Positions 1 through 6,730 of a DNA stretch of 64,000 nt are shown piece by piece. The notes beneath the pieces were generated by a model that was not told the DNA's origin, searched no databases, and was given only the letters and a program-made list of their open reading frames with translations. The position numbers and the translations under genes are program-made. This DNA comes from Exiguobacterium aurantiacum (lineage in GTDB: Bacteria; Bacillota; Bacilli; Exiguobacteriales; Exiguobacteriaceae), in assembly GCF_024362205.1 (NCBI RefSeq), contig NZ_CP101462.1, positions 2,979,126 through 3,043,125 of the forward strand, read 5' to 3'. Each line of letters begins with the position of its first letter. Positions within the stretch are counted from its first letter, which is position 1.

Positions 1-144
1 TCGTCGAGCGAGTTGCACCAAAAAGAGAATCTCGACGTCTTCAACTTCGAATTGACCGAAGACGAGATGGCGACGCTCAACGCACTGACGAAGCCGGACG
101 GACGCATCGATAATCAAGACCCGAGAGAGTACGAGGAATACTAA
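1..144 (+). CDS. Aldo/keto reductase, C-terminal end (partial)
   Basis: The window opens inside a reading frame that ends with TAA at 142-144, so only the last 47 residues are present. The tail has the pattern seen at the C-terminus of 2,5-diketo-gluconate-reductase-type aldo/keto reductases: an ENLDVFNFELTEDEM segment, where the last helices pack against the TIM barrel, followed by a short GRIDNQDP tail. These cytoplasmic enzymes reduce aldehydes and ketones with NADPH; the substrate cannot be judged from this fragment. It converges on metQ and shares a terminator hairpin with it. Confidence 0.75.
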   Translation, partial: SSSELHQKENLDVFNFELTEDEMATLNALTKPDGRIDNQDPREYEEY

Positions 145-178
145 AAAAGATTGAGCCGCCTGGGCTCAATCTTTTTTC
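144..178. terminator. Bidirectional terminator between aldo/keto reductase and metQ
   Basis: An inverted repeat of about 11 bp (AAGATTGAGCC / GGCTCAATCTT) with a short loop is flanked by A runs on the left and T runs on the right. It can stop transcription arriving from either convergent gene. Confidence 0.85.
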
Positions 179-179
179 A

Positions 180-998
180 TTAAAACGCCGGAATCGCCGT
201 TTCTTCGTAATTCTCTTCCAAGAACGCACGGACTTCGTCACTTGTGAGTGCTTCGCCGAGTTTCTGGATGGCTTCTTCATCTTTATTGTCTTCACGGGCC
301 ACGAGCGTGATGGCGAAGTCGTTCTCGACACCTTCCGTCAAGAGGGCATCGCTCTTCGGCGTCAAGCCGAGTGGCGCCGCATAGGCCGGCGTCATGAGGA
401 CCGCATCGACGTCGTCATACGCACGCGCGAGCATGAGCAAATCGACTTCCTCGAACTTGAGGTTCTTCGGGTTTTCCGTGATATCGGCTTGCGTGTAATA
501 CGAACCATTTTTCTCACCGAGCTCGATCACATCGTGTTGGGCGAGCAATGAGAGCGAGCGGTCGATGTTCGACACGTCATTGGCGATGGCGATCGTCGCG
601 CCTTCCGGGATATCATCCATGTTGTCATACTCTTTCGAGTAAACACCGTAGTTGGCGAAGTAAATCGGTTCGATCGGAACGAGGTTGGCGTCATTGCTGC
701 GGTTGAACTCTTCCATGTACGGGACGTGTTGGAAGAAGTTCGCGTCGACTTCTTTCGCTTCGAGCGCCGTGTTCGGTTGGACGTTGTCACCGAGGACGAC
801 GATTTCGAGCTCGATGTTGTCTTCTGCGAGTTGCTCTTTCGCGATTTCAAGCATATCCGTCATCGGCGGGATGAGCGATGCGACTTTGAGCGTCTGCGGC
901 TCGTTTGACGGGGCTTCCGTCGTATTCGTTTCGGTATCGTTCCCGCATGCCGCGAGGACGAGTGTGAGTGAGGCGAAGAGCGCCATTAATTTTTTCAT
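180..998 (-). CDS. metQ: D-methionine ABC transporter substrate-binding lipoprotein MetQ
   Basis: A 272-residue NlpA/MetQ-family lipoprotein that captures methionine outside the membrane and delivers it to the MetNP transporter. The N-terminus is a lipoprotein signal (basic start, hydrophobic stretch, lipobox LAAC with the lipidated Cys at residue 18), followed by an acidic Thr/Asn-rich linker. The mature part has the family pattern of an ALEAKEVDANFFQHVPYMEEFN segment and an early LKVASLIPP strand. The start has a good Shine-Dalgarno sequence (AGAAAGAAGGA). It is the last gene of metN-metP-metQ, 25 bp after metP. Specificity for methionine rather than another small ligand is inferred from the operon. 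Confidence 0.9.
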   Translation of the reverse strand: MKKLMALFASLTLVLAACGNDTETNTTEAPSNEPQTLKVASLIPPMTDMLEIAKEQLAEDNIELEIVVLGDNVQPNTALEAKEVDANFFQHVPYMEEFNRSNDANLVPIEPIYFANYGVYSKEYDNMDDIPEGATIAIANDVSNIDRSLSLLAQHDVIELGEKNGSYYTQADITENPKNLKFEEVDLLMLARAYDDVDAVLMTPAYAAPLGLTPKSDALLTEGVENDFAITLVAREDNKDEEAIQKLGEALTSDEVRAFLEENYEETAIPAF

Positions 999-1023
999 AA
1001 ATTTTCCTTCTTTCTGTGTTTGA

Positions 1024-1686
1024 TTAGCGTTTGTCGATGAGTCGGGCCACCGTCGTACCGGTGAACTGGATCATCTGGACGAAGACGAGCATGATCAAAA
1101 TCATGTACATCATCAGCTCCGTCTTAAACTGTTGATAGCCGTAGCGGATGGCAAAGTCACCGATGCCACCGCCCCCGACCACCCCCATGATGGTCGAGTA
1201 CGAGATGAAGCTGATGATCGACGTCGTCAGCCCGAGGACGAGACCGGAACGGGCCTCGACGTATAGGAACTTGAAGATGACGTCTTTGATGGACGCCCCC
1301 ATCGACACGGCCGCCTCGACGACGCCGCGCGGTACGTCAAGCAGTGACTGCTCGACGAGTCGCGAGTAATGGGCGATGGCGATGATGGCGAGCGGCACGG
1401 TTGCCGCCGCCGTCCCAATGGCCGTTCCGATGATGAGCCGCGTAAATGGAATCAAAAACACGACGAGTAATAGGAACGGGAACGAGCGGACGATATTGAC
1501 GATCAAGTTGAGCACGGAGAAGACGGCCCGATTTTCGAGCAACTGCCCTTTTCGTGACAAGTAGAGCCACGTCCCGAGCGGCAAACCAAGGAGGACGGCC
1601 GCGAGAATCGAAACGCCGACCATGATGAACGTCTCCCCGATCGAACGCCAAATCTCGGTCTGATATTGCAGAAGCACCTCAGGCAT
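1024..1686 (-). CDS. metP: Methionine ABC transporter permease MetP
   Basis: An integral membrane permease of about 220 residues with five to six hydrophobic segments and the EAA-type coupling loop (VEAAVSMGASIKDVIFKF, roughly residues 135-152) that contacts the ATPase. Residues PLGTW and the GIGDFAIRYGYQQF segment near the C-terminus are typical of MetI/MetP. It forms the membrane channel for methionine import. The ATG at 1686 is preferred over a GTG three codons earlier because GGCGGGTGA lies just upstream of it. The start overlaps the end of metN by 8 bp, which implies translational coupling. Confidence 0.9.
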   Translation of the reverse strand: MPEVLLQYQTEIWRSIGETFIMVGVSILAAVLLGLPLGTWLYLSRKGQLLENRAVFSVLNLIVNIVRSFPFLLLVVFLIPFTRLIIGTAIGTAAATVPLAIIAIAHYSRLVEQSLLDVPRGVVEAAVSMGASIKDVIFKFLYVEARSGLVLGLTTSIISFISYSTIMGVVGGGGIGDFAIRYGYQQFKTELMMYMILIMLVFVQMIQFTGTTVARLIDKR

Positions 1687-2425
1687 GTGGTTCACCCGCC
1701 TTCTTCAGTTGATTGACGAACCAGGACGGATTGTCGTCGATGTCTGCGACCCCGCTCGGAATGACATCAATCGTCTCATACACCGAACCGTCCGTCATGA
1801 CGGTCACGCGGTCGCACACTTGTTTGATGACGTCCATCTCATGCGTCACGATGACGATGGTGACGCCGAGCCGCTCGTTAATCGACTTCAACACGCCGAG
1901 CACTTCGGCCGTCGTGTTCGGGTCGAGCGACGACGTCGGCTCATCACATAACAAGACGTGCGGTTCGTTCGCGAGCGCGCGGGCGATGGCGACGCGTTGC
2001 TTTTGACCACCGCTGAGCTGCGCCGGGTATTTGTCTTTGAACGACTCGAGCCCGACGAAACGCAAGCACTCGAGCACCCGGGCCTCATGCGTCGAGCGCG
2101 GTCGGCCGGCCAGTTTCAGCGAGGCGGCCACGTTGTCATAGACGCTCTTGTTCGCGACAAGATTAAACTGTTGGAAAATCATACCGATGACGTGCCGGTT
2201 CTCGCGCAACTGTCGACTCGACAGGCTCGTCAACTCGTCGCCATCGACGGTGACTTTTCCTGTATCCGGTGTCTCGAGCAGATTCATCAAGCGCAGCAAC
2301 GTCGACTTGCCGGCCCCGCTCGCGCCGATGATGCCGTAGACCTCGCCCCGCTCGATCTGAAGCGAGACGTCACGGACCGCTGCGTCGCGGCCGAACTGTT
2401 TGCTGACATTCGTTAACGTGATCAT
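1679..2425 (-). CDS. metN: Methionine ABC transporter ATP-binding protein MetN
   Basis: The ABC ATPase that powers methionine uptake. Visible motifs are Walker A (GASGAGKST), the Q-loop (FQQFNLV), the ABC signature (LSGGQKQRVAIARAL) and Walker B with the catalytic glutamate (VLLCDEPTSSLD), followed by the H-loop (VTHEMD). The start is placed at the ATG at 2425 (MITLTNVSKQF), with AGAAAGGAACC just upstream; the longer frame from 2461 has no such site. At about 248 residues it is shorter than many MetN proteins, and the C-terminal regulatory (NIL/ACT) domain that senses methionine appears to be missing. First gene of metNPQ. Confidence 0.9.
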   Translation of the reverse strand: MITLTNVSKQFGRDAAVRDVSLQIERGEVYGIIGASGAGKSTLLRLMNLLETPDTGKVTVDGDELTSLSSRQLRENRHVIGMIFQQFNLVANKSVYDNVAASLKLAGRPRSTHEARVLECLRFVGLESFKDKYPAQLSGGQKQRVAIARALANEPHVLLCDEPTSSLDPNTTAEVLGVLKSINERLGVTIVIVTHEMDVIKQVCDRVTVMTDGSVYETIDVIPSGVADIDDNPSWFVNQLKKAGEPHA

Positions 2426-2472
2426 AGACGGTTCCTTTCTCTCATGGGAAAACTGGGTCAACCTCGTACCCC

Positions 2473-2501
2473 ATTTTAGCGAACTAAAGCAAACTTGTCA
2501 G
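2473..2501 (-). promoter_or_regulatory. Promoter of metNPQ
   Basis: Read on the minus strand, a -35 box CTGACA (2501-2496) is followed after 17 bp by a -10 box TAAAAT (2478-2473). The whole space between metN and the upstream gene is about 115 bp, and no SAM (S-box) riboswitch or T-box fits in it. Confidence 0.7.
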
Positions 2502-2515
2502 GTGAGGTGCTTCAC

Positions 2516-2541
2516 AAAAAAAGAACCGCACGCGGCGGTTC
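2516..2541 (-). terminator. Terminator of the UDG-like gene
   Basis: A 7-bp stem GAACCGC/GCGGTTC followed on the minus strand by a run of seven T. The hairpin starts at the stop codon of the upstream gene. Confidence 0.85.
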
Positions 2542-3286
2542 ATTTTAGCGGATGTTGTTTGAAATGGTCGGCGATATGACGTCGCATCGATTCGCGGTTC
2601 TCGGCAAAGATGCGATGCCGGTGGCCGTTCCCCCCTGATGGATGGGGAAATCCGCTCACGACGCGCTCCGGCGCGATGATGCCCTTATCGACGAGCGTCT
2701 CGACGGCCCGACGGACGTTGATACCCATCGGCAAGATGAGGGCATCCTCGAGGACACTCATCTCGTCGGCGAAGCTGCCTTCGACATATGAGCGGAACAA
2801 GTCCGTTTTCAACATATCCGGGCTCGACCCGTTATAGTTCTTCCCTTTATAAAAGACGGGATACGGCAACACCGCCGTGTTCTGCACGAGATGGTTCGAC
2901 TTGTCGAACAAGTCGAGCGTCGTCGGAATCTCGAGGTGGTGATGCAACTCCAAATCGTCGAGCATCGTCACCAAGTTCTTGCGGATCGGCCCCGAGAAGC
3001 TGCCCCGCTGTTTGACGGCTAGGAGCGCCTCGTCGTCAGGTGCGTCCGCCAAATCACGGATCGCCTCGAACGATTGCCGCATTTGATACAGTCCCGGCGT
3101 GATCCCAGCGATGACGACTTTGGCGTTCGGGTTGATGTATTCGAACGGCGCGTAATAAATCGTCAGTTGCTTGTTCGGGTCCTCCTCGAGTAAGAACGGT
3201 TCACTCTTCAGTGTCGTCTCTTCCAAATCGGGTAAATCGAGAATATGTTGTTTATAGCGTTGAAACAAATCGGTGCGTGTCGGCAT
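2540..3286 (-). CDS. Uracil-DNA-glycosylase-superfamily-like protein
   Basis: A cytoplasmic protein of 248 residues. The early strand VVIAGITPG (around residues 58-66) resembles the water-activating GxxPG motif of the uracil-DNA glycosylase fold, and a late VVSGFPHPSGGNGH segment (around 210-223) resembles the HPS-containing DNA-intercalation motif. Together these suggest the UDG-like fold. The usual catalytic residues are not clearly conserved, so base-excision activity should not be assumed. The start is supported by GGAGGG 6 bp upstream of the ATG. It is a single-gene unit with its own terminator, upstream of and co-oriented with metNPQ. Confidence 0.55.
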   Translation of the reverse strand: MPTRTDLFQRYKQHILDLPDLEETTLKSEPFLLEEDPNKQLTIYYAPFEYINPNAKVVIAGITPGLYQMRQSFEAIRDLADAPDDEALLAVKQRGSFSGPIRKNLVTMLDDLELHHHLEIPTTLDLFDKSNHLVQNTAVLPYPVFYKGKNYNGSSPDMLKTDLFRSYVEGSFADEMSVLEDALILPMGINVRRAVETLVDKGIIAPERVVSGFPHPSGGNGHRHRIFAENRESMRRHIADHFKQHPLK

Positions 3287-3360
3287 GCAAGTCCCTCCTC
3301 TGTTTTTCTGTTCCCTAAATCGGTAAATCTTATCGGAGCTTCACGAACTCGTTTCGCGCA

Positions 3361-3389
3361 TTGACTCGGCACATCCGCTTTTGTATAGT
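3361..3389 (+). promoter_or_regulatory. Promoter of the marR-type gene
   Basis: The -35 box TTGACT (3361-3366) and -10 box TATAGT (3384-3389) are separated by 17 bp, a near-consensus vegetative promoter 33 bp before the start codon. Confidence 0.8.
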
Positions 3390-3422
3390 TAGGAACGACA
3401 AAAACGAATAGGAGTGACCAAT

Positions 3423-3851
3423 TTGACTCCAACAGAATCGACAACACGACTCCTCGATCTCCTCAGCGAGCGTCACGACCAAATCCGTCGCATCAGCGAA
3501 CTGGCTTGGAACGAGCAACACGATATCTACATCTCTAACTCCGAATGGTACGTGCTCGCCCGGATTTATCAAACGAAACCGACCATTGCTGAAGTGACGC
3601 GCAACGTCCACATCTCCCGTCAAGCGATCCATAAGCTCATCAAGAACTTGAAAGCGAAAGAACTCGTCACGGTGACCGATCACCCGACGAGTCGAAAAGA
3701 CAAATGTATCGAGCTGACCGAGCTCGGCGTCCGTTGCTACGAACAGAACGAGACACTGAAAGCCGAACTCGAACAAAAAATAGCCGATTCACTCGGTGAC
3801 GACGCGTTCCGACAACTGAAAATGTTGTTGAAAACCGACTGGAATCTGTGA
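3423..3851 (+). CDS. MarR-family transcriptional regulator
   Basis: A winged-helix DNA-binding protein of about 142 residues. The central segment (YVLARIYQTKPTIAEVTRNVHISRQAIHKLIKNL) is the helix-turn-helix, followed by the wing (VTVTDHPTSRKDKCIELTELG) with the DxR-like RKDK pattern of MarR proteins. Flanking helices would form the dimer interface. The start is taken as TTG at 3423, with AGGAG 8 bp upstream; the in-frame GTG at 3414 overlaps this ribosome-binding site. Ligand and targets are unknown. The next gene carries a strong operator palindrome that this regulator could bind, but that is inference. Confidence 0.8.
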   Translation: MTPTESTTRLLDLLSERHDQIRRISELAWNEQHDIYISNSEWYVLARIYQTKPTIAEVTRNVHISRQAIHKLIKNLKAKELVTVTDHPTSRKDKCIELTELGVRCYEQNETLKAELEQKIADSLGDDAFRQLKMLLKTDWNL

Positions 3852-3884
3852 TCTCTCCTAACGATTGGGAGGGATTTTTTTGTG
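3850..3884 (+). terminator. Terminator of the marR-type gene
   Basis: Stem ATCTCTCC/GGAGGGAT (one G-T pair) with an 8-9 nt loop and a run of T, starting at the stop codon. Confidence 0.8.
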
Positions 3885-3942
3885 TCATATCTCACCCCAA
3901 ATGTCAACCGAGTTGACATTTCGTGTCATGAACTACTATACT
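3882..3942 (+). promoter_or_regulatory. Promoter and operator of the carD-type gene
   Basis: A perfect inverted repeat AAATGTCAA-N5-TTGACATTT (3899-3921) overlaps the -35 box TTGACA (3913-3918); the -10 box TATACT lies at 3937-3942 after 18 bp. Two further GTGTCAT copies sit at 3882-3888 and 3923-3929. A protein bound to the dyad would block the polymerase, so this looks like a repressor site. Confidence 0.75.
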
Positions 3943-3966
3943 TGATGAAAGGAAGAGGTGATCGAT

Positions 3967-4482
3967 TTGTTCAAAACTGGTGATTTAATCATCTATTCGA
4001 CCCACGGAGTTTGCCGCATTGACGACATTTCCGACATGACGGTCGCGGGTGAGACGAAGTCGTACTACACGCTCCATCCCATCAACAACGCACAGAAGTT
4101 GCAAATCAGTATCCCCGTCGATAGTGACAAAGTGATGATGTTGACGCTCCTTGAAGCGAAAGAAGCAAAAGAGATCCTCGAATCGTTCCGCTCGCCGGGT
4201 GTCGAATGGAATCCCCATCCGAACAACCGCAATCGCGAATTCTTGAACGTCGTGCACTCGGGTAACCGTCACGAGATCGCTCAAGTCATCAACACGCTTG
4301 CTCGCCGCCAAAGCGAAGCTCTCTTGTTGAACAAAAAGTTATATGAACAGGACCGTAAGATTCTAGAGAACGCTAAAACGATCCTCGTGAAAGAACTTTC
4401 GCTCGCGCTTGAATTATCGGAAGAAATCATCGATCAACAAATTGCTACTTATTTGAGCGAAGAACCTGTCGCCACTACTTGA
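3967..4482 (+). CDS. CarD-family (RNA-polymerase-binding) transcriptional regulator
   Basis: A protein of about 171 residues starting with the CarD/CdnL/TRCF-type RNA-polymerase interaction domain (FKTGDLIIYSTHGVCRIDDI, residues 2-21), a Tudor-like beta barrel that binds the polymerase beta subunit. The rest is a helical domain, as in CdnL, with long charged helices from about residue 65. CarD proteins modulate promoter opening. The start is set at TTG 3967 because family members begin Met-Phe-x-x-Gly-Asp and AGAGGTG lies just upstream; a GTG at 3958 would add three residues. It is monocistronic, ends in a hairpin, and is controlled by the preceding operator. Confidence 0.85.
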   Translation: MFKTGDLIIYSTHGVCRIDDISDMTVAGETKSYYTLHPINNAQKLQISIPVDSDKVMMLTLLEAKEAKEILESFRSPGVEWNPHPNNRNREFLNVVHSGNRHEIAQVINTLARRQSEALLLNKKLYEQDRKILENAKTILVKELSLALELSEEIIDQQIATYLSEEPVATT

Positions 4483-4483
4483 T

Positions 4484-4518
4484 TGGCCCCTTCCGTGCGA
4501 AGAGGTCTTTTTTTTATG
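4484..4518 (+). terminator. Terminator of the carD-type gene
   Basis: A GC-rich hairpin (GGCCCCTTC / GAAGAGGTC with G-T pairs) precedes a run of eight or more T just after the stop codon. Confidence 0.65.
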
Positions 4519-4528
4519 CGAAAAATCA

Positions 4529-4564
4529 AAAAGAAAAAGCGAGAATATTTTCATATCCTCGCTT
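4529..4564 (-). terminator. Terminator of mqo
   Basis: On the minus strand AGCGAGGATAT-GAAA-ATATTCTCGCT forms an 11-bp stem with a GAAA tetraloop followed by a T-rich tract. It lies a few bases past the mqo stop codon. Confidence 0.85.
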
Positions 4565-4572
4565 GCACTCGC

Positions 4573-6072
4573 TCAATTGTGGACGACGCCTTTCTCTTTC
4601 AAGCCGAGCGCCATCGCTGTCGATTCGTGAATCGTCTTAAACAGTTCCGGGTGATCGGAGAGCGAGACGCCATAAGACGGCACCATCTCTTTGATTTTCC
4701 GTTCCCATTCCGGCATCCGGTTCGGGAAACACTGTTCGAGCACTTTTAACATGACGTGTACTGCCGTCGACGCTCCTGGTGACGCACCGAGAAGTGCTGC
4801 GACCGATCCGTCTTCCGCACTGACGACTTCCGTTCCGAACTGAAGCGTCCCTTTGCCGTCCGGTGTGTCTTTGATGACTTGGACCCGTTGTCCGGCGACG
4901 ACGATTTCCCAATCCTCGTTCTTCGCGGTCGGAATGAATTCACGGAGCTCGTCCATTCGTTTGTCATGCGACAAGAGCACCTGCTCAATCAAATATTTCG
5001 TGAGCGGCATCTCTTTCGCCCCGGCCGCGAGCATCGTCACGACGTTGTACGGTTTGACCGATTGGATGAGGTCGAGGTTCGAGCCTGTCTTCAAGAACTT
5101 CGGCGTAAAGCCGGCGAACGGTCCGAACAACAACTCTTTGCGCCCTTCGATGAAGCGCGTGTCGAGGTGCGGCACCGACATCGGCGGTGCGCCGACTTTC
5201 GCTTTGCCGTATACTTTCGCGTTGTGTTGTTCGATGACGTCACGGTTCTTACAGACGAGGAACAGACCGCTCACCGGGAATCCGCCGATATGCTTCGATT
5301 CCGGGATGCCTGTCTTCTGAAGGAGTGGCAGGCTACCGCCACCGCCGCCGATAAACAGGAACGGCGCCGTGTGCGTCTCGATTGTGTTCGCCTGAATATC
5401 CTTTACCTTCACTTCCCACAGCCCGTTCGCCAACCGTTTGACGTCCTCGACGCTATGCTGGTAATTGACCTCAACACCTTGGTCGGTCAAATGATCAAAC
5501 AGCATCCGCGTGAGCGCGCCGAAGTTGACGTCGGTACCTGAGTCGATTTTCGTCGCCGCGATCGGCTCATCGACGGAACGACCTTCCATGACGATCGGCA
5601 TCCAGTCACGGAGCTGTTCCGGGTCATCTGATAAGACCATGCCTTCAAACAACGGATTATTTGTTAGCGCTTCCAAACGTTTCTTCAGGAAGCGGACATC
5701 GGTCTCGCCTTGGACCATACTCATATGTGGAATCGAACGGATGAACGCTTCCGGGTTTTGAATCAAGCCTTTGTTGACGAGATGCGCCCAAAACTGACGT
5801 GAGATTTGGAACTGCTCATTGACGTTGATCGCTTTCGAGATATCGAGCGTGCCATCCGGCTTCTCGGTCGTATAGTTCAACTCACAGAGCGCGGCATGTC
5901 CCGTCCCGGCGTTGTTCCATTCATTCGAACTCTCTTCCCCTGCACTTTCGAGCTTCTCAAACACTTTGACTTCCCACTCTGGTACGAGCTCTTTAAAGAG
6001 CGACCCGAGCGTCGCACTCATGATGCCTGCACCAATCAAAATGACGTCTGTTCTCTTTTGAACACTGCTCAT
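4573..6072 (-). CDS. mqo: Malate:quinone oxidoreductase
   Basis: An FAD-dependent, membrane-associated dehydrogenase of about 499 residues that oxidises malate to oxaloacetate and passes electrons to the quinone pool, replacing or supplementing soluble malate dehydrogenase. The N-terminus carries the FAD-binding motif ([15 protein letters not shown]) and the family segment [35 protein letters not shown] segment and conserved [19 protein letters not shown] lie mid-protein. The start is placed at ATG 6072 with GGAGAAGGA about 10 bp upstream; a longer frame to 6129 lacks a ribosome-binding site and adds residues not found in the family. Single gene with its own terminator. Confidence 0.93.
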   Translation of the reverse strand: MSSVQKRTDVILIGAGIMSATLGSLFKELVPEWEVKVFEKLESAGEESSNEWNNAGTGHAALCELNYTTEKPDGTLDISKAINVNEQFQISRQFWAHLVNKGLIQNPEAFIRSIPHMSMVQGETDVRFLKKRLEALTNNPLFEGMVLSDDPEQLRDWMPIVMEGRSVDEPIAATKIDSGTDVNFGALTRMLFDHLTDQGVEVNYQHSVEDVKRLANGLWEVKVKDIQANTIETHTAPFLFIGGGGGSLPLLQKTGIPESKHIGGFPVSGLFLVCKNRDVIEQHNAKVYGKAKVGAPPMSVPHLDTRFIEGRKELLFGPFAGFTPKFLKTGSNLDLIQSVKPYNVVTMLAAGAKEMPLTKYLIEQVLLSHDKRMDELREFIPTAKNEDWEIVVAGQRVQVIKDTPDGKGTLQFGTEVVSAEDGSVAALLGASPGASTAVHVMLKVLEQCFPNRMPEWERKIKEMVPSYGVSLSDHPELFKTIHESTAMALGLKEKGVVHN

Positions 6073-6250
6073 GAAAACCCCATCCTTCTCCCCTGGATTT
6101 GTGTATGAGACGATTCGGTAAATCCCCATTCGCCGACTCGCCCCGTTTATAATTGTTATATTGATTATAACGCTTTTGTGATGTTTGATAAGGGTTAAGT
6201 ACGGAAAACTTTTAGAGATTCTAACGAAGTTATCTCGCGGGAACTAGAGA

Positions 6251-6259
6251 TGTTATGAT
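6251..6259 (+). promoter_or_regulatory. Extended -10 promoter of the Nudix gene
   Basis: TGTTATGAT fits an extended -10 element (TGnTATnnT). No good -35 box is seen 17 bp upstream. It lies 38 bp before the start codon at 6297. Confidence 0.5.
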
Positions 6260-6296
6260 GAATACAATCAATACTTAAGAGAATGAGGTAGCTATA

Positions 6297-6710
6297 ATGA
6301 AAAAGAAAGTAAAAGTAGTTGCAGCAGTGATTGAAAATGAAAATCAAGAAATTCTCTGTGCCCTTCGCTCAACAAATATGTTGATTCCAAATATGTGGGA
6401 GTTTCCTGGTGGAAAAGTTGAAGACGGTGAAAATTTACAAGAAGCACTTGAACGTGAGATTTCTGAAGAGTTGGATTGTGAAATCACTGCGCACGAAGTG
6501 ATTAATGAACATGTACATGAATATGAGACGTTCATCATTCAATTGATTTCATTACGCGCCGAGTTGAAATCTGGGACACCTGTTGCGACAGAACACGATG
6601 CATTGATTTGGTTAAAACGCGATAACTTACATTCCCTCGTGTGGGCCCCAGCAGATATTCCTGCTGTCAACGATATCATCAATCAAACGACAAAAGCCGA
6701 GAACGTGTAA
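6297..6710 (+). CDS. MutT-type Nudix (deoxy)nucleoside triphosphate pyrophosphohydrolase
   Basis: A 137-residue Nudix hydrolase. The Nudix box spans residues 39-61 (GKVEDGE through REISEEL), with Gly39, Glu45, Arg53, Glu54, Glu57 and Glu58 all present; the last Gly is replaced by Asp60. The PNMWEFPGG approach and the overall size match MutT/NudG enzymes that hydrolyse oxidised or modified dNTPs to monophosphates. GAGGT lies 7 bp before the ATG. The base composition is clearly more AT-rich than the flanking housekeeping genes and matches the next gene, a PLD-helicase with which it converges. The pair were probably acquired together (inference). Substrate not shown. Confidence 0.85.
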   Translation: MKKKVKVVAAVIENENQEILCALRSTNMLIPNMWEFPGGKVEDGENLQEALEREISEELDCEITAHEVINEHVHEYETFIIQLISLRAELKSGTPVATEHDALIWLKRDNLHSLVWAPADIPAVNDIINQTTKAENV

Positions 6711-6729
6711 CCATCACGTCTCGGCTTTT
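6693..6729. terminator. Bidirectional terminator between Nudix gene and PLD-helicase
   Basis: AAAAGCCGAGAACGTG / CACGTCTCGGCTTTT forms a long hairpin that overlaps the last codons of the Nudix gene and ends just before the helicase stop codon. Confidence 0.85.
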
Positions 6730-6730
6730 A

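Noticed and set aside
2426..2540. SAM riboswitch upstream of metNPQ
   Set aside because: The space is only about 115 bp and already holds a terminator, a promoter and a ribosome-binding site; no S-box core is visible.
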